64,000 bases of DNA, from positions 31,946 to 95,945 of the forward strand of contig NZ_UWOT01000012.1 in NCBI RefSeq assembly GCF_900604535.1, read 5' to 3'. Below are positions 27,265-36,694 of the stretch, one piece after another (the stretch's first letter is position 1; every line of letters starts with the position of its first letter). This DNA is from Romboutsia_E sp900604535 (GTDB lineage Bacteria > Bacillota > Clostridia > Peptostreptococcales > Peptostreptococcaceae). A program made the position numbers and the translations under genes. A model generated the notes under the pieces. The model was not told where the DNA came from, made no database searches, and saw nothing but the letters and a program-made list of their open reading frames with translations.

Positions 27265-28482
27265 TTATATATTATATTCTTGAGATGTATATATACCACT
27301 TTTACCTGCAAAAACATAACTAATTACACATGCTACAAATAAATATTTCATATTCATAGATCCAAATAATTCCACTCCCATTATAAATGATGCAATCGGA
27401 GTTTTTGTGGCTCCACAAAATACACCTATCATGCCAAGACCCGCTAAGAATGACATTGGAAGGCCAATCATAAAACTTAAAGTATTTCCTAAAGTAGCCC
27501 CTATTACAAATAAAGGAGTTACCTCTCCTCCTTGATATCCACTACCTAGTGTTATAGATGTGAAAATTAACTTAAGTATAAAATCATAATTGTTAACAGG
27601 TATCTCAAAGGAGTATTTTAATAAATCTAAGCTTAACCCTAAATATATCCTACTATTCACTATAAATACCAAAACTATAATTATTACTCCACCTAAAAAG
27701 CTTCTATTATATGGCATTCTTATATGATAACTAAAATACTTTTTTAATATATGTGTTAATTCTGAAAAAACTTTGCTTGTAATACCAAATAATATAGAAC
27801 AAAGTGTCACCTTATAAAATATACTAACATCATCTATTACTCCCACCATACTATAGTTCATATGATGCACTTTTAAAATGTTCGATATTGAGTTTCCAAT
27901 ATAACTAGCTACAAAACAAGGTACGATAGCTTCATATCTCATTTTTCCTATAGATGTAACCTCTAATCCAAATACTGTTCCTGATATAGGAGTACCAAAC
28001 ACAACTCCAAATCCACTACTTATACCACTTATAATTATCAAGTTTTTATCAGATTCATCTAATTTTAATAATTCTCCTAACTCTGAACATATACTCGCAC
28101 CAATTTGTACTCCAGTACCTTCCCTACCTGCAGACCCTCCAAATAAATGAGTTGCTACTGTTCCTAAAAATACTAAAGGTGCCATTCTAAAAGGAATTCT
28201 CCCTTTACCATTGTTAATTCTTTCTATAATTAAATTATTTCCTTTTGATGAGTCTTTACCATATTTATAGTATAAAAAACTTATTATATATCCTCCTACT
28301 GGTAACAAATAAAGTAACCATGCATAAATCTGTCTAGTTTGTGTAACATATTCTAGACTTTTTAAAAATAAGGTTATTACTAGTCCAACACTTATCCCAC
28401 TTATTAATGATAAAAAAAACCATTTAATAAAGTGAGCTATTATTAATCGACTTTCTTTAATATGATTATTTACAAAATCCAT
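27265..28482 (-). CDS. CLC-family anion channel/antiporter, resembling the CLC-F (fluoride) branch
   Basis: This 405-residue membrane protein has CLC motifs, but in variant form: GSAGREGTGVQIG in place of GREGPxVxxG, FGVVFGTPISGTVFGLEV, and GYQGGEVTPLFVIGATLGN in place of GGxFxPxLxxG. The GREGT and GGEVTPLF versions match the CLC-F branch that exports fluoride in exchange for protons, by my memory of that branch. The usual GSGIP site is replaced by KGNNLII. No fluoride (crcB) riboswitch was seen upstream, so the ion is uncertain. AGGTGA precedes the ATG. Confidence 0.8.
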   Translation of the reverse strand: MDFVNNHIKESRLIIAHFIKWFFLSLISGISVGLVITLFLKSLEYVTQTRQIYAWLLYLLPVGGYIISFLYYKYGKDSSKGNNLIIERINNGKGRIPFRMAPLVFLGTVATHLFGGSAGREGTGVQIGASICSELGELLKLDESDKNLIIISGISSGFGVVFGTPISGTVFGLEVTSIGKMRYEAIVPCFVASYIGNSISNILKVHHMNYSMVGVIDDVSIFYKVTLCSILFGITSKVFSELTHILKKYFSYHIRMPYNRSFLGGVIIIVLVFIVNSRIYLGLSLDLLKYSFEIPVNNYDFILKLIFTSITLGSGYQGGEVTPLFVIGATLGNTLSFMIGLPMSFLAGLGMIGVFCGATKTPIASFIMGVELFGSMNMKYLFVACVISYVFAGKSGIYTSQEYNI

Positions 28483-28638
28483 ATCTTCACCTCATTATTT
28501 AGCTTTTCCAATAGCTTTATAATAATTAGCATATTCTTTTAATTAGTATGTTTGATTTCATTATTAAATTTATTTGACAGATTAAACATACTGTCCTATA
28601 TAATATATATTGAATATAATTTTCAAGGAGGCATTAAT

Positions 28639-29628
28639 TTGGATTTAATTAATATATACAGCAAGGACTATCCAGTTTTTATAGAAGAATTAGTAAATAC
28701 ACCTGAATTTAAAAGATTAAATAATATAGGTATGAATTGTGGGTGTGAGTACACTGGTTTTCCTATATTTTCTAAAGGCAAAAACTATACTAGGTATACT
28801 CATAGTATAGGAGTATCACTTATTATTTGGAATTTTACAAAAGATATAAAACAATCAATAGCAGGTTTACTTCACGACATAAGCTCTCCTGTTTTTGCTC
28901 ATGTAATTGATTTTTTAAATGGAGATCATGAAAATCAAGAATCTACAGAGGAAAGGACTAAAGAAATTATAGAAAATTCTCAAGAGATACAAAGTATTCT
29001 TAAAAAATATAATTTAACAACTGATGATGTTTGCGATTATCATATGTATCCTATTGCAGATAATAATTCTCCTCTACTTTGTGCTGATAGATTAGAATAT
29101 ACTTTAGGAAATGCATTTTACTATGGATTTAAAAATATCAATGAAATTAAAAATATATATGATGACTTAACTGTATCTAAAAATGAGTTTAAAGAAGATG
29201 AAATTTCATTTAGAACTTTAGATAAAGCTTTAGAGTTTACGTCTGTATCTCTACTAAATTCCAAGGTATACTCTTCAAACGAAGATAGATTTGCTATGCA
29301 ATATTTGGCTGACTTATTAAAATTAGCTATAGAGAGAGATATTATAAATATAGATGATTTATACACTACTGAATATAAAGTTATATCAATGTTAGAAAAA
29401 GATAAAGAATCAAAAGATATGCTTGATAGCTTTAAAAAGTTTTCTCAAGTTTTAACTAGCAAAACAAAACCTCTTAATGGATATTGGGTCAATATACCTG
29501 CTAAGAGAAGATACATAAATCCTCAAGTAGTTTCTCTTGGCAGAGTTTCGAATTTATCAAAAAAATTATCAAAAGATATAGATGAATTTTTAAAAGTAGA
29601 TTTTAATATTTGGCTTAGTGGAAAATAA
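28639..29628 (+). CDS. HD-domain metal-dependent phosphohydrolase
   Basis: This 329-residue soluble protein has an HD-type fold: YTRYTHSIGVSLI with the first His, then the paired motif in AGLLHDISSPVFAHV, and later CADRLEYTLGNA with a metal-binding Asp. Such proteins cleave nucleotides or dNTPs (dGTPase-like) or other phosphate esters; the substrate is unknown. The start is TTG at 28639, eight bases after AAGGAGG. A longer frame from 28552 gives a hydrophobic, unmatched extension without a site. A terminator follows. Confidence 0.85.
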   Translation: MDLINIYSKDYPVFIEELVNTPEFKRLNNIGMNCGCEYTGFPIFSKGKNYTRYTHSIGVSLIIWNFTKDIKQSIAGLLHDISSPVFAHVIDFLNGDHENQESTEERTKEIIENSQEIQSILKKYNLTTDDVCDYHMYPIADNNSPLLCADRLEYTLGNAFYYGFKNINEIKNIYDDLTVSKNEFKEDEISFRTLDKALEFTSVSLLNSKVYSSNEDRFAMQYLADLLKLAIERDIINIDDLYTTEYKVISMLEKDKESKDMLDSFKKFSQVLTSKTKPLNGYWVNIPAKRRYINPQVVSLGRVSNLSKKLSKDIDEFLKVDFNIWLSGK

Positions 29629-29634
29629 ATAAAA

Positions 29635-29675
29635 TAAAAAATGGTACCTTCTGCTTAAATCAAAGGTACCATTTT
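29635..29675 (+). terminator. Terminator after the HD-domain gene
   Basis: Arms AAAAATGGTACCTT and AAGGTACCATTTTT with a 13-base loop, followed by T. Confidence 0.85.
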
Positions 29676-29796
29676 TATTTTAACTATTAAATACACTTTC
29701 GTAGCATACATTTTTTAGCTTATTTGGGGTATTTTTAATACACTCATAAAACTGATCTTTATATCAATTTGTTATAATAAGTAAATCTATAATGCT

Positions 29797-30111
29797 CTAC
29801 TTAAATTCTTCCCAGACATCATTATTTAACTTAATGAAATACTTCTTTCCATCTCTTCTTCTGACATATCCCTCTTCATCCATGTAAATATAATGACTTT
29901 CATCCCAATCTACTTTTCTTACCTTGTATCCTTCTTTTAGTTTAGTTATAGCCTCTCCAAAATTCATCTTAGGTGCTTCTACTGATAGTGTCCCTTCACT
30001 TCTTTCCTCATAATTATCTTTCAAACATTCAATTGAACAAAATACTAAACCTCTCTCACATAAATGACAGTAATTATCTTCTAATTCAAATCCACACATG
30101 CAACATTTCAT
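29797..30111 (-). CDS. Zinc-ribbon protein with a C-terminal DUF2829-like domain
   Basis: This 104-residue protein has two parts. Residues 1-33 hold cysteine pairs (CCMC, CHLC, CSIEC) that look like a small treble-clef or MYM-type zinc site. Residues 48-104 (MNFGEAITKLKEGYKVRKVDW, then an aromatic stretch with HYIYMDEEG and an end with DVWEEF) resemble the DUF2829 fold, whose known member Tad2 is a phage anti-Thoeris sponge for a cyclic ADP-ribose signal. The match is by eye to the MNFGEAIK-LKEGKKVxRxxW start, which is typical. It stands alone, with no phage genes around it. AAGGTAG precedes the ATG. Confidence 0.65.
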   Translation of the reverse strand: MKCCMCGFELEDNYCHLCERGLVFCSIECLKDNYEERSEGTLSVEAPKMNFGEAITKLKEGYKVRKVDWDESHYIYMDEEGYVRRRDGKKYFIKLNNDVWEEFK

Positions 30112-30543
30112 ATATAACTACCTTCCCTAAATTAATCTCGTTATCATTTGTTATATATAAGAATAAAATTACAAAAAAATTATTTAATAATATAAATATT
30201 ATTTTAAAACTAAGTAGTATTAATTAGCCTGATTTCCATACCCCATCTTTATATTTTCTATTATATGAACCCATTTTTTAATTAATTCCATTTTAAATTC
30301 ATATTATCTGTATTATTTTACAATAAAAATAATCTGTATCTTTTATTAGATTATCAGTAAACATATGTGTAAATTTGTAGTACTATCCTTATAAAAATAG
30401 ATTTTATGTATTATTCAGTAAGATATGATTGAAATTTTTTGACTACCTTCTTAGTTTTTATAAAAAAAATACATCTTCCAAATATATGCAGATTACCATA
30501 TATTCAAAAGATGCATTTATATTTTAATTAAGTTTTATTTATA
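30112..30543. other. 432-base intergenic region, no gene recognised
   Basis: Very AT-rich. It contains the terminator of the ABC-F gene (30467-30518) and the start region of the zinc-ribbon gene. A 22-codon minus-strand frame near 30225-30293 has no ribosome binding site and was not accepted. Nothing else was seen. Confidence 0.5.
30467..30518 (-). terminator. Terminator of the ABC-F gene
   Basis: Outer arms AAATACATCTT/AAGATGCATTT and inner arms ATATATG/CATATAT form a stem followed on the minus strand by a run of T. Confidence 0.8.
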
Positions 30544-32169
30544 TTACTTAGCAACAGCATACATTTCTTTTAATTTATTTTGTACATCCTTGTTTTCTAA
30601 GTATTCTTCAAGTGTAGTTTTTCTATCCATTATTCCACCTGGAGTTATTTCTATTATTCTGTTTGCAAGAGTTTGTATCATCTCTTGGTCATGAGAGTTA
30701 AATAATAATACTCCTGGGAATTTCTCTAAACCTTTATTTACAGAAGTTATTGACTCTAAGTCTAAGTGGTTAGTTGGATCATCTAAAACTAAAACGTTAG
30801 CATTTGATAACATTAACTTAGATAACATACATCTAACTTTTTCTCCTCCAGATAAAACTTGAGCTTCTTTTAAAGCTTCTTCTCCAGAGAATAACATTCT
30901 ACCTAAGAATCCTCTTATGAAACTTTCACTCTTTTCTTCAGAATACTGTCTTAACCAGTCAACTAAAGAATAACTTATTCCATCGAAGTATTGGTTATGA
31001 TTTTTAGGAAGATATGATTGAGATGTAGTTACTCCCCACTTGAAAGTACCACTATCAGCAGTGTCTTCTCCCATTATTATGTTGAATAATGTAGTTACAG
31101 CTATTTCGTCACCCATGAAAGCAACTTTATCATCTCTATCTAATCTGAAAGATACATTATCTAAAACTTTAACACCATCTATAGTTTTAGTTAATCCTTC
31201 AACTTCTAATACTTCATTTCCTATTTCTCTCTCAGGAGCAAATCCAACATATGGATATCTTCTTCTAGAAGGTTGTATTTCTTCAACTTCTATTTTATCT
31301 AATTGTTTCTTTCTTGCAGTTGCTTGTTTTGCTTTAGAAGCATTCGAGCTGAATCTTGCAATGAACTCTTTTAATTGAGCTATTTTTTCTTCAGCTTTCT
31401 TATTTTGATCTTTAGCAAGTTGTAATGCTAATTGGCTTGACTCATACCAGAAGTCATAGTTACCAACGTACATTTGTATTTTACCAAAATCAACGTCAAC
31501 TATATTTGTACATATTTGATTTAAGAAATGTCTATCATGTGATACAACTATAACGATAGAATCTTCTAAATCCATTATAAAGTTATTTAACCAGTTTATT
31601 GATTGGAAATCTAAGTGGTTAGTCGGTTCGTCCATTACTAGTATTTCAGGTTTACCAAATAATGCTTGAGCAAGTAATACTTTAACCTTTTCTCCACCAG
31701 TTAATTCCTTCATTTGCTTATAGTGTAAGCTTTTATCTATTCCTAGACCCATTAATAATCTCTCTGCATTTGTTTCTGCATCCCATCCATCAAGTTCAGC
31801 AAATTCACCTTCAAGTTCTGCAGCTTTTATACCATCTTCTTCAGTGAAGTCTGGCTTCATGTATAATGCATCTTTTTCTTGCATTATAGAATATAGTCTT
31901 TCATGTCCCATTATAACAACATTTAAAACTGTATCTTCTTCATATTTGAAGTGGTCCTGTCTAAGTACAGACATTCTTTCTTTTTCAGTTATTGAAACAC
32001 TTCCTGTATTTGGTTCTATATCTCCAGCTAATATTTTTAGGAAAGTTGATTTTCCTGCACCATTAGCACCTATTATTCCGTAACAATTTCCTTTAGTGAA
32101 TTTTAAGTTAACGTCTTTAAATAACTCTTTATCACCAAATCTAAGTCCTACATTAGTAACTTGTAACAT
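30544..32169 (-). CDS. ABC-F family ATPase (YkpA/YbiT-like)
   Basis: This 541-residue soluble protein has two ATPase domains and no membrane part. ABC-F proteins act on ribosomes. Domain 1 is complete: GANGAGKST, LTGGEKVK, ILVMDEPTNHLDF. The linker is long and charged (KNKKAEEKIAQLKEF). In domain 2 the signature LSGGEKVR and LVLDDPTNHLDL are kept, but the P-loop reads GDEIAVTT, which lacks the invariant GK. This may be a feature of this subfamily. GAAAGG precedes the ATG. It is a single gene with its own terminator. Confidence 0.93.
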   Translation of the reverse strand: MLQVTNVGLRFGDKELFKDVNLKFTKGNCYGIIGANGAGKSTFLKILAGDIEPNTGSVSITEKERMSVLRQDHFKYEEDTVLNVVIMGHERLYSIMQEKDALYMKPDFTEEDGIKAAELEGEFAELDGWDAETNAERLLMGLGIDKSLHYKQMKELTGGEKVKVLLAQALFGKPEILVMDEPTNHLDFQSINWLNNFIMDLEDSIVIVVSHDRHFLNQICTNIVDVDFGKIQMYVGNYDFWYESSQLALQLAKDQNKKAEEKIAQLKEFIARFSSNASKAKQATARKKQLDKIEVEEIQPSRRRYPYVGFAPEREIGNEVLEVEGLTKTIDGVKVLDNVSFRLDRDDKVAFMGDEIAVTTLFNIIMGEDTADSGTFKWGVTTSQSYLPKNHNQYFDGISYSLVDWLRQYSEEKSESFIRGFLGRMLFSGEEALKEAQVLSGGEKVRCMLSKLMLSNANVLVLDDPTNHLDLESITSVNKGLEKFPGVLLFNSHDQEMIQTLANRIIEITPGGIMDRKTTLEEYLENKDVQNKLKEMYAVAK

Positions 32170-32277
32170 TCGCTTTTTTTCCTTTCATGTCTATATTTAT
32201 TATTATATATACAACTTTATTAATAATATACTAAAACTCAATTTAAGTCAATAATCTAAGACTTATGTTTTTTAAGT

Positions 32278-34869
32278 TTATCTCATTAAAAATTTCTTAA
32301 ATTCCATAATTAAACTAGCAAATATAGATAATCCAAAACATACTATAAAGTTATATAATCCATAAGAAGTTGGAATAGAAAATACACCTCTCATAAATGG
32401 AGTTAATGTTAATACAAACATGCCTAAACAAACAACTACAGCACCTAAAACATACTTATTACTTCCAAATCCTAATTTAAATATAGTTTCAGTATTAGAT
32501 CTTGATGCAAATGTTTGTATTATCCTTGATAAAGTAAGAGTAGCAAAAGCCATCGCTGTTCCTAATTCCGGTGAACTTTGCATTCCTATATATTGAGCAA
32601 ATATTGTAACCATACCTATTATACTACCCTTAATTAAAATAGATTTTAATGTTCCTTTAGCTAAAATACTTTCATTGGGATCTCTTGGTAAACTTTTCAT
32701 TACATCTTTTTCAGGTTGCTCAAAACCTAATGCTATAGCTGGAAGAGAATCTGTAACTAGATTTATAAACAGCAACTGTATTGTAGTAAATGGATTTGCC
32801 CAATCGGCCATTACTGCAAATAATATTGCTATTATTCCTCCTAAATTTCCTGAGAATAAATAAGTTATAGATTTTTTTATATTATTATAAACTGTTCTAC
32901 CAACTTCTATTGCATTAACTATAGTAGCAAAATTATCATCTAAAAGTACCATCGCTGAAGCATCTTTAGCCACTTCTGTACCACTGCCCATTCCTATTCC
33001 AATATCAGCTTGTTTTAATGCTGGAGCATCATTTACACCGTCACCTGTCATTGCTGTTATTTTACCTTTTTTCTGCCATGCTTTAACTATTCTTATTTTA
33101 TTTTCTGGTGAAACTCTTGCATAAACTGATATATTTTCTAATTTTTCATTTAATTCATCTTCACTTAAATCATCTAATTCTTTACCTGTAAGAGCCAAAT
33201 CACCATCAACCATTATTCCTATATCTTTTGCAATTGCTGCTGCAGTCGTTTTATGGTCTCCAGTTATCATTACTGTTTTTATTCCAGACTCTTTTGCTTC
33301 TTTTACAGCTTCATAAACCTCTTCTCTTGGAGGGTCTATCATTGCAACTATTCCAATTAATATTAATTCATCTTCATCTTCAATTGATGGTACAAAATTT
33401 TCACTCTCTACAGCCTTAGTTGCAAAAGCTAAAACTCTAAGTGCTTTATTTGAAAATTCTTCATTTATATTTTTATATTCATTTATTATATCTTCATTTA
33501 TATTTACTATTTCACCATTACTTAATGCATACTTACATCTACTAAATACTATATCTGGTGCTCCCTTTGTAAGCATTAATACTTTATCCTCTACTTTATT
33601 TATAGTAGACATAAGCTTTCTATCACTATCAAAAGGTAATTCTTGTATTCTAACATAATTTTCTCTTAATTGTTTATAATATAAATTATTTTTATTTACA
33701 TAGTTTATAAGTGCTACTTCTGTTGGATCACCTATTTCCATACCTCCATTAGCTATATCAGAATCATTACAAAGTGCAGATGAGATTAGCAAGGCTAATT
33801 CTTGACTTGATAAATTGTTATCATATTTCACAGTTTTTTTAACTCCATACATATATGCATCAACTACTGTCATTTTATTTTGAGTTAGTGTTCCAGTTTT
33901 ATCTGTGCATATTACACTAGTTGATCCTAAAGTTTCAACAGCAGGTAATTTTCTTACAACAGCTTGTTTCTTAGCCATTATATTAGTTCCCATTGACAAT
34001 ACGATGGTTACTATTGATGTTAATGCCTCTGGTATTGCAGCTACGGCTATTGCTATTGCAAACATGAATGAGTCAATTAAGTTTCCTCCTCTAATAATTT
34101 GAATAGCAAATATTAGTATAGATAATCCAACTATTCCTATTCCTAACTTCTTTCCAAAATCATCAAGTTTCTTTTGAAGCGGTGTTTCTTTACTTTCTGC
34201 ATTTTCTAATAAATTTGCTATTTTACCAACTTCTGTATTTGTTCCACAACTTGTTACTATATACACTGCCCTACCATATACTACCATGGATCCACTAAAT
34301 ACCATATTCTTTTGATCGCCTAATGAACACTCACCATCTATTTTATCTTCGCTTTTTAATACAGGTTCTGATTCACCTGTTAACATTCCTTCTACAACCT
34401 TAAATGTTTGTGATTCTATTATTCTACCATCTGCAGGCACATAGTCTCCAGCTTCAAGAATAACAATATCTCCTACTACTAGTTCTCTAGATTTTATTGT
34501 AGTTTTATGCCCTTCCCTAATTACTTTTGCATTTGGAACTGATAACTGTTTTAGACTTTCTAATGAGCCTTCTGCTTTTTTACTTTGAACAACGCCTAAT
34601 ATTGAGTTAAGTATTAAAACTGCAAATATTATACTCGACTCAACTATTTCACCTAAAAATATTTGTACCATTGCAGCTATTAAAAGTATTATAACTAATG
34701 GGTCCTTGAAACTGTCTATAAAAAGTTTCCATGTTGGAATTTTTGCTTTTTCTCTTAATTCATTGTATCCATTTTCTTTTAACCTTTTACTTGCCTCATC
34801 TTGTGACAATCCATTAATATTACTACTTAGATGCTTTATTGATTCCTCACTTGTTTTCTTATAAAACAT
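32278..34869 (-). CDS. P-type cation-transporting ATPase (P2A type), probably Ca2+/Mn2+ export
   Basis: This 863-residue membrane pump has the full P-type set: TGES in the actuator domain, phosphorylation motif DKTGTLTQ, KGAPD, MITGDHKTTA and MTGDGVNDAPALKQADIG. The membrane motif PEALTSIV with the preceding AVAAI matches the ion site of SERCA-like pumps. Annotation would usually say calcium. However, a yybP-ykoY manganese riboswitch lies directly upstream, as is known for Mn2+-exporting P-type ATPases, so manganese export is the better inference. The start ATG at 34867-34869 has GGAGGG seven bases before; the longer frame to 34917 runs into the riboswitch terminator. Confidence 0.93.
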   Translation of the reverse strand: MFYKKTSEESIKHLSSNINGLSQDEASKRLKENGYNELREKAKIPTWKLFIDSFKDPLVIILLIAAMVQIFLGEIVESSIIFAVLILNSILGVVQSKKAEGSLESLKQLSVPNAKVIREGHKTTIKSRELVVGDIVILEAGDYVPADGRIIESQTFKVVEGMLTGESEPVLKSEDKIDGECSLGDQKNMVFSGSMVVYGRAVYIVTSCGTNTEVGKIANLLENAESKETPLQKKLDDFGKKLGIGIVGLSILIFAIQIIRGGNLIDSFMFAIAIAVAAIPEALTSIVTIVLSMGTNIMAKKQAVVRKLPAVETLGSTSVICTDKTGTLTQNKMTVVDAYMYGVKKTVKYDNNLSSQELALLISSALCNDSDIANGGMEIGDPTEVALINYVNKNNLYYKQLRENYVRIQELPFDSDRKLMSTINKVEDKVLMLTKGAPDIVFSRCKYALSNGEIVNINEDIINEYKNINEEFSNKALRVLAFATKAVESENFVPSIEDEDELILIGIVAMIDPPREEVYEAVKEAKESGIKTVMITGDHKTTAAAIAKDIGIMVDGDLALTGKELDDLSEDELNEKLENISVYARVSPENKIRIVKAWQKKGKITAMTGDGVNDAPALKQADIGIGMGSGTEVAKDASAMVLLDDNFATIVNAIEVGRTVYNNIKKSITYLFSGNLGGIIAILFAVMADWANPFTTIQLLFINLVTDSLPAIALGFEQPEKDVMKSLPRDPNESILAKGTLKSILIKGSIIGMVTIFAQYIGMQSSPELGTAMAFATLTLSRIIQTFASRSNTETIFKLGFGSNKYVLGAVVVCLGMFVLTLTPFMRGVFSIPTSYGLYNFIVCFGLSIFASLIMEFKKFLMR

Positions 34870-34902
34870 ATATTTCCCTCCACAAATTAATTTTTTCAAA
34901 TA

Positions 34903-34946
34903 AAAAAAGACCACCAAAGTAGATTAATAATCTACTCTGAAGGTCT
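34903..34946 (-). terminator. Terminator of the yybP-ykoY leader
   Basis: Arms AAGACCACCAAAGTAGATTA and its near complement form a stem followed by seven U on the minus strand. The outer AGACC arm can also pair with the aptamer, as expected for a switch. Confidence 0.8.
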
Positions 34947-35050
34947 TGCTAACAAGCTTATTTACTTGCTAATCAACCGGGATTTTACTCCGAAATGACG
35001 ATTGATTATCACTATATTTGTGAAAGCTACTCCCCTTCAAGGGAATTTTT
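34904..35050 (-). ncRNA. yybP-ykoY manganese riboswitch
   Basis: Minus-strand reading gives the family's conserved blocks: AAGGGGAGTAGC near the 5' end, a paired arm ending in GCAAGACC, and a terminator beginning with the same sequence and ending GGTCTTTTTTT. In this class Mn2+ binding favours antitermination and turns on Mn exporters. It precedes the P-type ATPase start by about 40 bases. Confidence 0.85.
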
Positions 35051-35099
35051 CTATTTTTTATTTATTATATACACAATAGGAATTTATTGCAACTATTTT

Positions 35100-36119
35100 T
35101 TATATTTTTGCAAAGTTACAAGCTGGATATGTACATGTATCACATTGCATACATAGACCACCATGTCCATATGCTGCTATATCACTTTTAGTTAACCTTT
35201 CATTTACTAATAATCGTGGAAGTATTACATCAAATACAGTTGTTTTATTATACATTGCACATCCTGGTATTCCCATTATCGGAACTTCTCCATAATAAGC
35301 AAGTAAAAACATAGCTCCAGGAAGTATAGGTGAACCATAAGTTACTAAATCTCCACCACATTCTTTTATAGCTGTAGGAGTTACATCATCTGGATCTACA
35401 CTCATTCCTCCTGTACAACATATAAGTTCTGCTCCATCATTTATAAAGTTCATTATAGCTTCTTTTATCATTTCTTTATCATCAGGACATATTACTTGCC
35501 CCATTATTTCACAATTATACTTTCCTACTTTATCTATTATAACTGGACCAAATTTATCTACTATTCTCTTATGATAAATTTCATTCCCAGTTGTTACTAT
35601 ACCTACTTTTTTAGCTTTAAAAGGAAGTACGTTTACTATATTTTTACCACCTAAAACTTCTTTTGCTTTTTCTAACTTTTCTTCTTCTATTAACAACGGT
35701 ATCACTCTTGTACCTGCTACCTTAGTTCCTTTTTTAACTTCAAAATTATTATGTAGTGTAGCCATCATTATATCATCTATAGAGTTTAACTTAAATAAAC
35801 TTTCTACATCTATTTTTAATAATCCATCTATTTTTGATATAAAGTTTATTTTACCCTCTTTTATTTCGCTAAATTCTAGATTTTCTCCAGCTGATATTTC
35901 TTTTAGATATAAGGCTGCATCATTTTCATGAATCATACCTTCCTGTTTTTCCCATATATACAAATTATCTTTCCCTAACGATAATAATACAGGTATATCT
36001 TCTTCTCTTACAACATGTCCTTTTTTAAATTTTCTACCTTTGAACTCACCTGGTAAAATTTGAGTTATATCCTGGCATAAAACTTGACCTACTGCATCAA
36101 CTGTTTTTATTTGCTTCAT
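35100..36119 (-). CDS. MoeA/MogA-like molybdopterin-binding protein
   Basis: This 339-residue protein has an N-terminal MoeA-like part (KTVDAVGQVLCQDI, GRKFKKGHVV) and a MoCF/MogA domain with GIVTTGNEIY, ICCTGGMSVDPDDVTP and PGAMFLLAYYG, the signature of molybdopterin binding. The C-terminus has a cysteine cluster (CMQCDTCTYPAC) typical of the variant next to xanthine-dehydrogenase-like genes. It is last of three tightly packed genes (YqeC, MocA, this one), with only three bases between stop and start, so it likely works in maturation of a molybdenum hydroxylase. No hydroxylase is in the window. Confidence 0.85.
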   Translation of the reverse strand: MKQIKTVDAVGQVLCQDITQILPGEFKGRKFKKGHVVREEDIPVLLSLGKDNLYIWEKQEGMIHENDAALYLKEISAGENLEFSEIKEGKINFISKIDGLLKIDVESLFKLNSIDDIMMATLHNNFEVKKGTKVAGTRVIPLLIEEEKLEKAKEVLGGKNIVNVLPFKAKKVGIVTTGNEIYHKRIVDKFGPVIIDKVGKYNCEIMGQVICPDDKEMIKEAIMNFINDGAELICCTGGMSVDPDDVTPTAIKECGGDLVTYGSPILPGAMFLLAYYGEVPIMGIPGCAMYNKTTVFDVILPRLLVNERLTKSDIAAYGHGGLCMQCDTCTYPACNFAKI

Positions 36120-36122
36120 ACT

Positions 36123-36689
36123 TTACTCTCCTCTTAATTTGTCATAATCAGATTTTGTGTCTATGTCAAACAATATATCTTCATCTATATTTACATATAA
36201 AATAGATGAATTGTTATTTATTACTTTTTTACCCTTTTCATCATGTTTTAATAAAAGTAACTCTTCTTTAATTTTATAAGGAAAAATGACAGGATTTCCA
36301 CATTTGTTATTTGATTTAGGTATTATAATATAATCTTTATTATGTTTAAATGTATTCATAATAGTATTTATATGCTCACTTTTTAATTTAGGTTGATCAC
36401 CTACGAAAAACATATACCCATCACAATCAGAACTATTATTTATACCTAACTTAATAGACTCACTTTGCCCAACATGTGAGTTTTCATTTTTTACAATTTT
36501 AAAATTATATCTTTTTCCTAATTGTAAAATTTCTTCATATTGACTTACTAAAATCACTTCATTAAAATCACATTTTTTAATTTCTCTTAGTATATGCTCT
36601 ACTAATGGGATATCTTTGTATTTTAATAATAGCTTATTTTCTCCCATCCTTTTCGAAAGACCAGATGCCATTACTATTGCATTTACCAT
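36123..36689 (-). CDS. mocA: Molybdenum cofactor cytidylyltransferase-like nucleotidyltransferase
   Basis: This 188-residue enzyme has the NTP-transferase motif VMASGLSKRMGENKLLLKY and a later DQPKL metal-binding motif. MocA transfers CMP from CTP to the molybdenum cofactor to give the dinucleotide form used by hydroxylases of the xanthine dehydrogenase family. The gene sits between yqeC and the MoeA-like gene, which supports this over related GlmU-like functions. Confidence 0.82.
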   Translation of the reverse strand: MVNAIVMASGLSKRMGENKLLLKYKDIPLVEHILREIKKCDFNEVILVSQYEEILQLGKRYNFKIVKNENSHVGQSESIKLGINNSSDCDGYMFFVGDQPKLKSEHINTIMNTFKHNKDYIIIPKSNNKCGNPVIFPYKIKEELLLLKHDEKGKKVINNNSSILYVNIDEDILFDIDTKSDYDKLRGE

Positions 36690-36694
36690 TTGTC

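Noticed and set aside
28483..28638. Fluoride (crcB) riboswitch upstream of the CLC gene
   Set aside because: No GGCGATGG-like or GCTGATG-like conserved blocks were seen.
30225..30293. 22-codon minus-strand frame (MELIKKWVHIIENIK)
   Set aside because: No ribosome binding site and no terminator; chance frame in AT-rich DNA.
31040..31378. 112-codon plus-strand frame opposite the ABC-F gene
   Set aside because: Shadow frame of a well-recognised gene, without a start site or recognised domain.
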